DNA of 64,000 nucleotides from DASSLY01 sp035689185 (GTDB lineage Bacteria; Actinomycetota; Actinomycetes; Actinomycetales; Dermatophilaceae), in the NCBI GenBank assembly GCA_035689185.1, contig DASSLY010000010.1, positions 22,045 through 86,044 of the forward strand, written 5' to 3'. This document shows, piece by piece, positions 40,953 through 49,218 of this stretch. Below the pieces are notes generated by a model. It did not search any database. It saw nothing but the letters and a program-made list of their open reading frames with translations, and was not told the DNA's origin. Each line of letters begins with the position of its first letter. Position 1 is the first letter of the stretch. The position numbers and the translations under genes were made by a program.

Positions 40953-43102
40953 GGCAGCGCCCCGATGCGGACGGCGGCGGTGTCGTGGAGCTCGGCCGCG
41001 ACCGCGCGCTGCCGGGCCAGGGCCATCGTCGAGGTCACGACACCGACGAGGTCGCCCAACGCCCAGGCCGCCCGTTCGCGGTCAGGGCGCGGGTCGGCCG
41101 CGACGGCCACCAGGATCGCCTGGGCAGGATCGGTGCGGGGCTCGTCGTAGTGGAAGGCCACCGCGCTGTCGTACCCACCGGCGGGGACGGTCTGCACCCA
41201 GGTGTCGATGGCGAGGCCGGCCACGACGTCCCCCGCGTGGCCGCCACCGGACTGCCCCCGCGCGTCCACGACGACGAGGTCCACCAACCCGGCCGTCGGA
41301 GCGGGGTCGGCCCCGGCCCACCGAGCGGAGGCGGCACGCGGCAGCTGGCTGGCGCGCGGTCGCAGCCGGGACGCCGCGCCGAGCGCGTCGGCCGTGTCGT
41401 GGGCGTCGAGCAGGGCGGCCACGGCCGGACGGACCCGGGCGTGGTCGGCGAGCCAGGTCCGGATCACGGCGGCCGTGCCGCCGTCCAGCCCGGCGTCCGC
41501 GCCGGCGAGGTCGGCCCGGACGAGGGCGTCGGTCGGAGCCGGCACGGCCAGGAGGAGCGGCACAGCCGCGCCGCACAACCGGGGCAGCAGGTCACGGGCA
41601 GCCGAGACCGTCGCCGACGGGCCGGCTGGGTCCGCCACGAACGGCGCGGCCGCCAGGCGGGGGGCCAGCCGGGCCCGGGCTGCGCCGGCCAGCGTCACCA
41701 GGGTGGGCAGGTCCAGCGGGCCGGCGGCGGCCGGCGGGGCCGCCTCGGCCAGGCCGGCGTCGCAGGCGGACAGCAGGGCGGCGGTCAGGCCAGCCGTGCC
41801 GTCGGAGGTCGTGCCCTGCGCCCGGGCCAGCCGGTCGTCGAGGTCGTGCAGGGCGGCCTGGACCGCGCGGACCGCGTCGACGGCCTGCGCCTGGGCGCTC
41901 GACGGCAGCCCGGGCGGGTCTTCGCCGGAGCCGGCGAGGTCGGCCGGGGTGAGGCTGCGCGCCGTCGTCATCACCGCCCGCAGCCGCGCCCCCGCCGCGG
42001 TCACCGCGGCCAGCGGGATGCGGCCAGCCGGCGGTTCGGGAGCGTCCAGCACGATGCGGCCGGTCCACGGCGTGGCGTCGGGCGCCGCGAGGCGTGGCCG
42101 GGCCACCAGTGCCACCCGGGCGGTAAGTTCGCCGACGTCACCGGTCACACGCAGCCAGCCGGGTGCGTCCAGGCCGAGCGCGTCGCCGCTGAACGTGGTC
42201 CGCGCCGCGACGGTGCCGTCGTCGGCGACCGCGGCAGCACCCAGCTGGACCTTCGACGGGTCGGGCAGCATCCCGGCCAGCCATCCGGCGTACAGGGGGT
42301 CGGCGGTGCCGACCAGCCCGGCCGAGGGAGCCGGCGAGCGGTCCGGATCGGCCAGGACGAGGACCCGGTGGGTGAGGTCGTGCCCGGGGGCGGGGGTGGC
42401 GACCACGTCGGGCGCATCGGTGACCGTCCCGGAGGCGGCGATCTCCAGGCTGGCGCCGGACCGAACGAGGTTGCCGGCGACCAGCTGGTGGACGCTTTCG
42501 GCCGCGACGACGTCGGCCACCGCGTCGACCGCGTCGTCCAGGTCGGACAGCACGGCCAGCAGCCGGGGGTAGTCGGCCCCGTCGAGCGCCGGCAAGCGGA
42601 TCTCGGGGTCGAAGGGGGCGTCACCGTCGTGGCTTCGGAACGGGATGGAGGCGGTGTCCCACACCGGCGGGTCGGTGGCGGTCCCGGCGCGGTAGCGCTC
42701 GCGCAGCCCGAGGCCGTCGACGGTCGCCGTGACTGCCGCGGTCGTCGTCGCGCTGGCCATCAGCCGGGCGAGCTCGTCGGCCACGGCCTTCGTCGCGTCG
42801 GCGACCGCGTTCTCGGCGTCGGCGTACCGGGTACGGACGACGTCGAGCAGGGCCGCCTCCGCGGCCTGGGCCCGGGCCGCGGCGGCGTCGGCGGCAGCCT
42901 GCGCCGCGGCCAGGGCAGCGGCGGCGGCCTGCAGCCGCGACCGCAGGCCGAGCACGACCGGGGTGGTGAGGACGGCGTCGATCTGCTGAAGCCTGACCCG
43001 GTGTCCGTTGGCCGCGCCGACTGCGACGTTCATCTGCTGGCCCCATGCCGCGACGGCCGCGGGGTCCGCGGGGTCCGGGAGGTCGACGTCTTGCCGCTGC
43101 AT
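40949..43102 (-). CDS. Uncharacterised 717-aa protein with an N-terminal coiled coil
   Basis: This protein is not recognised. Residues about 25-150 are Ala-rich helices with heptad character (LQAAAAALAAAQAAADAAAA and RAQAAEAALLDVVRTRYADA). The remainder is mixed, with hydrophobic Ala/Asp/Gly-rich stretches and a C-terminal part with VDLVVVDARGQSGGG, VAGLAIDTWVQTVPAGG and SAVAFHYDEPRTDPAQAIL. No signal peptide is present. ATG 43102 is chosen because GAGGAGC lies just upstream. It starts 17 bases after the 888-aa gene and overlaps the 557-aa gene by 4 bases, so it is firmly in the operon. A structural or assembly role is a guess from the coiled coil and context. Confidence 0.78.
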   Translation of the reverse strand: MQRQDVDLPDPADPAAVAAWGQQMNVAVGAANGHRVRLQQIDAVLTTPVVLGLRSRLQAAAAALAAAQAAADAAAARAQAAEAALLDVVRTRYADAENAVADATKAVADELARLMASATTTAAVTATVDGLGLRERYRAGTATDPPVWDTASIPFRSHDGDAPFDPEIRLPALDGADYPRLLAVLSDLDDAVDAVADVVAAESVHQLVAGNLVRSGASLEIAASGTVTDAPDVVATPAPGHDLTHRVLVLADPDRSPAPSAGLVGTADPLYAGWLAGMLPDPSKVQLGAAAVADDGTVAARTTFSGDALGLDAPGWLRVTGDVGELTARVALVARPRLAAPDATPWTGRIVLDAPEPPAGRIPLAAVTAAGARLRAVMTTARSLTPADLAGSGEDPPGLPSSAQAQAVDAVRAVQAALHDLDDRLARAQGTTSDGTAGLTAALLSACDAGLAEAAPPAAAGPLDLPTLVTLAGAARARLAPRLAAAPFVADPAGPSATVSAARDLLPRLCGAAVPLLLAVPAPTDALVRADLAGADAGLDGGTAAVIRTWLADHARVRPAVAALLDAHDTADALGAASRLRPRASQLPRAASARWAGADPAPTAGLVDLVVVDARGQSGGGHAGDVVAGLAIDTWVQTVPAGGYDSAVAFHYDEPRTDPAQAILVAVAADPRPDRERAAWALGDLVGVVTSTMALARQRAVAAELHDTAAVRIGALP

Positions 43103-43118
43103 GGGTGCTCCTCGGCTG

Positions 43119-45785
43119 TTACGGGACGTTGACCGGGTGCTTGTGCGTGCCGGCCTGCGGTCGGTTGGCATCCAGGTCGGCGATGCGGGTCAGCGCGGCG
43201 TCAAGCGCCCCCTGGACCTGCGGGCGCTCGGCGTCGAGCGCGGCATACGGGGTGAACAGCGTTGCTACGGCGTCGTACTCGGCTTGGGCAACAGCCAGCG
43301 CGGCCTGCGCGGCCTGGTCCGCGGCCCGGGCCTCTGCGGCCGCGGCGCCCAGCTGGTCGACCGTGGCCTGCACGGCGCCGAGGGCGGCCACGGCCTCCCG
43401 GCGGGCCTGTTCGAGGCTCTCCAGGGCCGTACCGGCGACGAACCGGGTCAGCTTGCGCAGCGGAGCCAGGTAGGTGGACAGGCCGGCGACGACGAGGGCT
43501 CGCTCGAACTGGCGGCCCAGGACCACAGCCAGCGGCGTGCCGGCTCGCACCGCGGTCAGCACCTCCTGGGCTCGTCGAACCCGGCCCGAGCTGAGGTCGA
43601 CGGCCATCGGCAGCCGGGACTCGGTGCGGTCGTCCAGCGGCGCCAGCGCGGTCAGCCCGTCCCGGGCGGCTGCGGCCCCGGCGGCGTCCCCGGACGCGAG
43701 CGCGGTGGCGAGGCGCGCGGCCCACGCAGCCCGCCGCTGCCCGAGGTAGCCCGAGCGCAGGACGGCGGCGGTGGCAGCGTGAGCGGCGCTCGGCGCGTGG
43801 ATGTGGCCGAAGCTGCGGGGCTGGCGCCGGGGGGCCAGGTCCGTGGCGTAGCCGTAGGCGCCCACGGCCGGGCTCGCGGCCGCGGCGGAGAGCCGGTGCG
43901 TCGCGGCAGCGGTCACCCAGGCGTCGACGCGGTGAGAGCAGGCGTCCAGCTGGGCCGCCAACGCGGTGGCCAGGGCAGGACGCCCGTGGCCGGCGAGCAC
44001 GGCGCCGAGGCGGTCGAGCAGCGCCGGGCCGCCCGGCGCCGCCGCGACGCTGACGGCGAGCGCGCCCAGCACCGACTCCACGGCGCCCGCCTGCGCCGCC
44101 GCGTCCGCGGTGCCGGCCGCGAGTGCCGCGAGGTAGGTCTGCGGCGCTCCGGGCCCCTCCGCCGGGCCCAGCAGCCCCGGCTCGCCGGCCACGTCCTGCC
44201 CGGCGTCGGGGACGCGCCGGAACGCGGTGACCGACCAGCGCAGCGAGACTGCGGACTCCCCCAGCAGGTCCGGCAGGGCGGAGTCGTCGGTCGCGGTGAC
44301 CCGCCGGGCCGGCGGCGGCAACCTCTCCGGGTCGCCCGGGTCGACGTGCAGCGGCACCAGCTGGCGTCTGGCCGCGGTCCGGACCCGCGGCGCGAGGCCG
44401 CGTTCGAGGTCGTCGGGCCCCGCGGCATACCGGCTCAGGTCGAGGGTCGGCAACACGCCGAACGGCTGCTTGCCGACGCGTAGCGGCGGCGCCGGCCCGG
44501 CGGGGCGCAGGGCGGCGGCGGCCTGGGCGGCACCGGGGTCGTCGAGGTCGCTGATGAGCGTGCCGCCGGCTGCAGCCGCGACGAGCTCGGCGACGGCGTC
44601 GTACAGGTCGTCGCGCGGGTTGGCCGAACCGCCGACCAGGCCGAAGGTGGCGGCCGGCACGCCGAGGACCGCGGCCAGGGCCGCGCCGTCGGTGCCGACG
44701 GCGAGCGGGCCGGCCGCCCCGAGCAGCGACCGGGCGAGGGCTCGCTCCCACTCCTCGGTGCGCCGGGTCCGCTCGGACGCCGTGTTGTTCGTCGCGGTGC
44801 CGGCCGGGAGGATCTCGGCTCCGACCGAGAACGCGTGCGCCGCCAGCAGCCGGGCGAGGTCGTCCCCGGACGTCCCGGCGCGCACGCCGACCACGACGAC
44901 CTCCTCGACCGCGGTCACGTTGGCAGGCAACGAGATCCGCACGGCCATCCCGGCCTCGACCGCAGCATCCAGGTCGGTGGTCCACGGGCGGTCCTGCGCG
45001 GAGTGGAGCACCGGCACGGCCAGGTCGCGATCCAGCGGTGCACCCCAGGTGACGTATGCCGGCGGGTCGCCGGCCGAGGACACGTCGACAGGTTCCCCGC
45101 TGGCCAGCAGCACGACAGCGAACCGGGTGGGCAGCAGCCGGACGGTGACGGTCAGGTCCAGCTCGTCGTCCCGGCGGCCGGCCGGGGCGGCGGCCGGCGC
45201 CGTGGCCGAGACGACCCACGCGGCTCGTGCGGGCGGCACGCGGTTGGCGAGGTCGCGCCAGGCCTGGTCCGCCTGGGCCTGGCCGCCGAGGGAGCGGGTT
45301 GCCCAGTACGCCTGCCCCAGCGTGGCCTCCAGCGGGCTCAGCCGAGGGTCATGCCGGTCGACGGACAGGTCGGTCGGGATGACGCGCACGGCCAGCCCCT
45401 GTGGCAGCCAGGCCGTGTGCACGCGGACCGGCAGCAGGGCGATCGGCTGCGCCACCGGCGGGCCCTCGACCAGCCGGGCGGTCGCCGTGTCCCGCGCCGT
45501 CAGGTGGTCGGCCAGCTCTCCCTCCAGGGCGTCCAGCGCGGCCGCCAGGGCGGCGAGCTCGGCGTTCGCCGCGGCATACGGACCCACCCGGCCGGCCATG
45601 GCGTCGGCCACGGCGGCGAGCTGGTCGCGCCAGGCGACGAGAGGGGACAGGGCGGTCTCCGCGGCGTGCAGGTCCCGCAGCGCGGCGACCTGCGCCGCTC
45701 GGGCGGCGGCGACCTCGGCCTTCCACTCGTTGAACGCGATCCGCCAGTCTCCGGGGTCGTCGGAGCCGGGGTCGAACGGGCGCAT
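43119..45785 (-). CDS. Uncharacterised 888-aa protein with terminal coiled coils
   Basis: The N-terminus (FDPGSDDPGDWRIAFNEWKA) leads into a coiled coil (residues about 15-105). A beta-rich middle follows, with LAVRVIPTDLSVDRHDPRLS, then QAYWATRSLGG and PARAAWVVSATAP. From memory this resembles a conserved pattern of large uncharacterised bacterial proteins (VRVYPDDI...HEP... and RAAW). The C-terminal 140 residues are again helical and Ala-rich (TALESLEQARREAVAALGAV, then QATVDQLGAAAAEARAADQA). There are no signal or membrane segments. The ATG at 45785 overlaps the previous stop by one base (TGATG), so translation is coupled. Confidence 0.8.
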   Translation of the reverse strand: MRPFDPGSDDPGDWRIAFNEWKAEVAAARAAQVAALRDLHAAETALSPLVAWRDQLAAVADAMAGRVGPYAAANAELAALAAALDALEGELADHLTARDTATARLVEGPPVAQPIALLPVRVHTAWLPQGLAVRVIPTDLSVDRHDPRLSPLEATLGQAYWATRSLGGQAQADQAWRDLANRVPPARAAWVVSATAPAAAPAGRRDDELDLTVTVRLLPTRFAVVLLASGEPVDVSSAGDPPAYVTWGAPLDRDLAVPVLHSAQDRPWTTDLDAAVEAGMAVRISLPANVTAVEEVVVVGVRAGTSGDDLARLLAAHAFSVGAEILPAGTATNNTASERTRRTEEWERALARSLLGAAGPLAVGTDGAALAAVLGVPAATFGLVGGSANPRDDLYDAVAELVAAAAGGTLISDLDDPGAAQAAAALRPAGPAPPLRVGKQPFGVLPTLDLSRYAAGPDDLERGLAPRVRTAARRQLVPLHVDPGDPERLPPPARRVTATDDSALPDLLGESAVSLRWSVTAFRRVPDAGQDVAGEPGLLGPAEGPGAPQTYLAALAAGTADAAAQAGAVESVLGALAVSVAAAPGGPALLDRLGAVLAGHGRPALATALAAQLDACSHRVDAWVTAAATHRLSAAAASPAVGAYGYATDLAPRRQPRSFGHIHAPSAAHAATAAVLRSGYLGQRRAAWAARLATALASGDAAGAAAARDGLTALAPLDDRTESRLPMAVDLSSGRVRRAQEVLTAVRAGTPLAVVLGRQFERALVVAGLSTYLAPLRKLTRFVAGTALESLEQARREAVAALGAVQATVDQLGAAAAEARAADQAAQAALAVAQAEYDAVATLFTPYAALDAERPQVQGALDAALTRIADLDANRPQAGTHKHPVNVP

Positions 45786-46813
45786 CAGGGGGCGCTCTCG
45801 TTGACGGCCCGCACGTCGGCGATGGCCGACTGGAGGGCATCGAACGCCTGGTCCCGCCGGGCGGTCGCCTGGGCCACGGTTGCCTGCAACCGGTCCAGGA
45901 CGGCCCGGACTGCGGCTGCCTGCGCGGCCAGGTCGTCCGTGCGAGGCACCGCGCCGCGCTGGGCGCGAGAAGTGGCCACGAGGCCGTCGAGCACGGCCGC
46001 GACCTGGGGCGGGTCGGGCAGGGATGCCTCGGTCCACCCGTGCAGGGCCTGGGCGAGGGCTGCCAGGGTCTCGATGCCGGCGTCGTGGCCGGCGAGGACG
46101 GCGTCACGGCCGAGGTTGACGGTATGCCGTTCGGCCCGGGTCCGCGCGCGGTCCTGCCTCAGCCGGGATACCTCGACCTGCTCCTCGTCGGCGAACGCCG
46201 CGAGGTCGTCGCGGTCCAGCGGCGCCTGGACCCGGCCGGTGCGGGTGTCGAGGTCGGCCAGCGCTCGCTGTGCCGCACCCGCCGCGGCGGCGGCCGCGTC
46301 GCCGGCGGCCTCGGCGGCCGCGAGCTGGGACTGCGCCGCCGCCAGGTCGGCCTGGCGGGAGGCGACGTCGGCCTGGCGGGAGGCGACGGCGGCAGCGGCG
46401 GCCGTCACGGCCGCGCCCGCGGCGGCGGCGCCCGACTGCGCTGCGGTGAGGGCCTGACGAGCCGCCGTCACGGCTCGCTGGAGCTCGGCGAGACGCCTCA
46501 GCCAGGCGGTGTTCGGGTGCCCGTGGTCGTCGGGGAAGTCGGGGCGCTCGTCCTGCCACTCCCTCAGTGCGGCCTCGGCGTCGTCGAGCGCCGCAGCCTT
46601 CGACGAGACGTTCGCCTCGGCGGTGGCCAGCGCGCTCCGCGCCGCGGCCTGTGCCTGGACCGCGTCAGCGAGGGCTGCCTGAGCGCTGGCGACCGCCGCC
46701 TGGGCGGCGGCCACGGCGCTGACGGCGGCGGTGGCAGCGGCTGCCGCGGCGGCCACGTCGGCCTGCCGCGCGGCCAGGGTGGCCTGCAGCCGGGCCCGGA
46801 TGTGGTCGTACAC
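45785..46813 (-). CDS. Uncharacterised 342-aa alanine-rich coiled-coil protein
   Basis: Most of this protein is an Ala/Gln/Asp/Arg heptad-rich helix, for example LQATLAARQADVAAAAAAAT and VAAAQAAVASAQAALADAVQ in the N-terminal half and RALADLDTRTGRVQ in the second half. A short non-helical segment with RPDFPDDHGHPNTAWLRRLA interrupts it at about residue 95. The C-terminus is again helical. It looks like a rod or spacer. The GTG start at 46813 lies 86 bases after the 772-aa gene, and this gap holds a minisatellite. Its stop overlaps the 888-aa start by one base. Confidence 0.8.
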   Translation of the reverse strand: MYDHIRARLQATLAARQADVAAAAAAATAAVSAVAAAQAAVASAQAALADAVQAQAAARSALATAEANVSSKAAALDDAEAALREWQDERPDFPDDHGHPNTAWLRRLAELQRAVTAARQALTAAQSGAAAAGAAVTAAAAAVASRQADVASRQADLAAAQSQLAAAEAAGDAAAAAAGAAQRALADLDTRTGRVQAPLDRDDLAAFADEEQVEVSRLRQDRARTRAERHTVNLGRDAVLAGHDAGIETLAALAQALHGWTEASLPDPPQVAAVLDGLVATSRAQRGAVPRTDDLAAQAAAVRAVLDRLQATVAQATARRDQAFDALQSAIADVRAVNESAP

Positions 46814-46823
46814 GCGCCGCTCC

Positions 46824-46913
46824 GTTCAGTGGTCTCGGTCAGTGGTCTGGGTCAGTGGTCTCGGTCAGTGGTCTCGGTCTGGTCTCGGTCGGTGGTCGGT
46901 CAGTGGTGTGGGT
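46824..46913. repeat. 13-bp minisatellite between two cluster genes
   Basis: About seven direct copies, some shortened or degenerate, of a 13-bp unit (GTCAGTGGTCTCG) fill almost the whole gap between the 772-aa and 342-aa genes and run into the last codons of the former. It could modulate transcript stability or spacing within the operon. Confidence 0.88.
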
Positions 46914-49218
46914 GGGGCGAGTCAGCGGGACGAAGCCACAGGGACACCGGGATCCGGACGCGGACCGGTGCCCGGGTCAGCGCGGCGGCCACCGCCGCGC
47001 TGTCGGCGCCCCAGACGGCCACCGGGGGGACCCCCAACGGGGTCGTCGGGGCCGTCGGGCGGCCGACGCCGAGCAACGGGCCCTCGACCGGCACGTGCAG
47101 CCGCCCGGTCAACTGGGGGTGGGCCCAGTCGAGGTCCTGCCAGGTGGTCAGCGGCGCGCTGGACCCGTCGGCGGGGGCCTCGTCGACGCCGAACCGCGGG
47201 TGCTGCACGGCCTCCTGGAGCACGACGTACCAGACCTGTCCGGACGGGCCGGTGGCCAGCTCGTCGACCGTCCGGGGGAAACCGACCAGTGTGGTGTCGG
47301 GCCCGATTGAGGCTTCGAAGGAGGCCGCCACGTGCTCCTCCGGGCCCCCGGGCTGCTGGCCGGACAGGTAGACAGTGGTCGACGGAAACCGCCTGATGAG
47401 CGACCCCCGGAGCACCACGACCAGCCGGTCGGCGTCTCCCAGGTGGCTGCCCAGTGAGCTCGCCGGGTCCCAGTCGTCGACCGGTTGCATCGAGGGCCCG
47501 GCGGTCCGTCCGGGAGTGGGCCAGAAGGTCCGGAACATGGTCCCGGACGCATCCAGCGGGAAGCGGCGCCACCGCAGCTCGCGACCCAGCGCGTGGTCCA
47601 GCCCGACCAGGAAGGCCTCGACGAACGGCTGATTGGTCCGCATCAGCACGACCGAGTCCAGCGGGATGCCGTCCAGCCCCGGCAGGACCCAGGCCGGCGA
47701 GGTCGCCCGCAGCAGCTCGAACGCCGGGTCCGGGAACGTCGGGCAGAACCTGCCGTATGCGGTGCCGGTCGCCACCGAGGTCGCCGGCGGACGCGCGCCG
47801 GCCAGTGCGCGGAGGCCCGCCTGCCCGCGGACCGCGGCGACCGCCATACCCCGCCTGGCCAGCGGTCCGCCCGGACGCATCAACCGCCGCGCCACGATGG
47901 CCGAGGCCGGCACGCCGAGCCGGGCGCCGTCCCCCAAGCCGGTCCCGAGGGCGCCGCCCAGGTGGCGGTCGGCGATCGAGGCGGTCACCGCCGCGGCAAC
48001 CTCCTGCGACGTGACGCCCACGCTGGCGGGCTCGGCCGCGGCGAGCTGCGCCCAGGCCCGGTCGACCAGGTCCTCCTGGTCCACCAGGACCGCCCACGCT
48101 GCAAGGCCGGCCGCGCTGCGGTGGCGGGCGTCGGTGTTGAGCTGCTCGAACCAGCCGGCCGGCCCGGTCGCCGCCGAGACGGTGGTCGCGCCGGCGGCAT
48201 GGTCCTGGCCGTAGAGCGGCGGACGCAGCTGCAGAGCGGGGCCGTCGGCGCTCACCGCGGCCGCGAGGGACGACGCGAACCCCGGGTCCGGCGCGGCGTC
48301 GGGCTGCTCGCTCAGGGGTCGCACGGCTCCCTGCACGGTCACCGTTGACCCGGCGGCCGCGGCAGCGCCCCACCCGGCGGCGTCGATGCGCACCGTCACT
48401 CCCCCGGCCGCCGCCGGAGCCTGGCGGGGACGCAGCCGGCGCGCCAGCGTCTCGAACGTGCCTGAGCCCGCGGTGCCGAACGTCCAGGAGTGGTACACCG
48501 GCAGCGTCACCGCGCCGGCGTCCACCCACGCGGGCCCCAGCGGGTCGCCGGCGGGCGGTGGCAGGCCCGCGGCGGCGACGCCCGCGGCATACGTGGGAAC
48601 CAGGCAGGCGAGGTACTGCCGGTCGGGCGCCAGTCGGACCGGGCAGAGGACACGCGCGAACGACCACTCGGGGTCCAGCAGCGCGGTCTCCGACGGGACC
48701 CCGGGCCGCTCGGTGAGGTGGACGTGCGCCCAGGCCCAGGCCTGCGTGGGGTCGGGCAGCAGCGCTCCCGGGCAGGTCAGCCGGGCGGTGCTGGCCCCCG
48801 CCGGGGCGGCGAGCTCGGCGTCGTCCAGCGGCACCACTACCAGGGCCAGCCACGGCTGCAGGCGTCGTTGCGCGGCCGTCGCGCCGGGGTGCTCGGGGTC
48901 GGCGACCGTCGCGGCCACCGGCCCCTCCGGGGTGAACCGCCAGGGCAGGTCGGCGTCGCGCAGCTCGACGTAGGGGAACATGGCCGGCTCGAAGTCCGTG
49001 CACCCGTCGACCGGCTCGGTCCGGCGGACCTGTTCGGGGTCGAGGCCGCCCACGTCACCCGGACCCAACAGGTCGATGGGGACGTCGGCGGCCCCGGCCG
49101 TCGCCACGCTGACCCGGGCGGGGATGGCCGCCCGCGCGGACCCGGCTGGCGGGCGACCGGCCAGCGGGCTCGGCAACCCCACCCGGTGCCAGGCCCAGAA
49201 GCTGCGGGCGAGGGCCAT
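46900..49218 (-). CDS. Uncharacterised 772-aa beta-rich protein of the DUF6603 cluster
   Basis: The N-terminus starts SFWAWHRVGLPSPLAGRPP and contains ARAAIPARVSVATAG, VPIDLLGPGDVGGLDPEQVR and FEPAMFPYVELRDADLPWRF. A repeat of the style QRRLQPWLALVVVPLDDAEL follows. From memory these phrases recur in uncharacterised proteins of about 700-900 aa in other bacteria near DUF6603 proteins; I cannot name a Pfam family. Later regions have VLPGLDGIPLDSVVLMRTNQ and GLDHALGRELRWRRFPLD. No signal peptide is seen. The ATG at 49218 overlaps the DUF6603 stop by one base (TGATG), so the two are coupled. Confidence 0.8.
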   Translation of the reverse strand: MALARSFWAWHRVGLPSPLAGRPPAGSARAAIPARVSVATAGAADVPIDLLGPGDVGGLDPEQVRRTEPVDGCTDFEPAMFPYVELRDADLPWRFTPEGPVAATVADPEHPGATAAQRRLQPWLALVVVPLDDAELAAPAGASTARLTCPGALLPDPTQAWAWAHVHLTERPGVPSETALLDPEWSFARVLCPVRLAPDRQYLACLVPTYAAGVAAAGLPPPAGDPLGPAWVDAGAVTLPVYHSWTFGTAGSGTFETLARRLRPRQAPAAAGGVTVRIDAAGWGAAAAAGSTVTVQGAVRPLSEQPDAAPDPGFASSLAAAVSADGPALQLRPPLYGQDHAAGATTVSAATGPAGWFEQLNTDARHRSAAGLAAWAVLVDQEDLVDRAWAQLAAAEPASVGVTSQEVAAAVTASIADRHLGGALGTGLGDGARLGVPASAIVARRLMRPGGPLARRGMAVAAVRGQAGLRALAGARPPATSVATGTAYGRFCPTFPDPAFELLRATSPAWVLPGLDGIPLDSVVLMRTNQPFVEAFLVGLDHALGRELRWRRFPLDASGTMFRTFWPTPGRTAGPSMQPVDDWDPASSLGSHLGDADRLVVVLRGSLIRRFPSTTVYLSGQQPGGPEEHVAASFEASIGPDTTLVGFPRTVDELATGPSGQVWYVVLQEAVQHPRFGVDEAPADGSSAPLTTWQDLDWAHPQLTGRLHVPVEGPLLGVGRPTAPTTPLGVPPVAVWGADSAAVAAALTRAPVRVRIPVSLWLRPADSPHPHH

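Noticed and set aside
40985..43132. Plus-strand open frame of 715 codons opposite the 717-aa cluster gene
   Set aside because: The translation is Gly/Arg-rich and compositionally odd, with no start signal. The minus-strand gene has coupled start and stop signals with neighbours.
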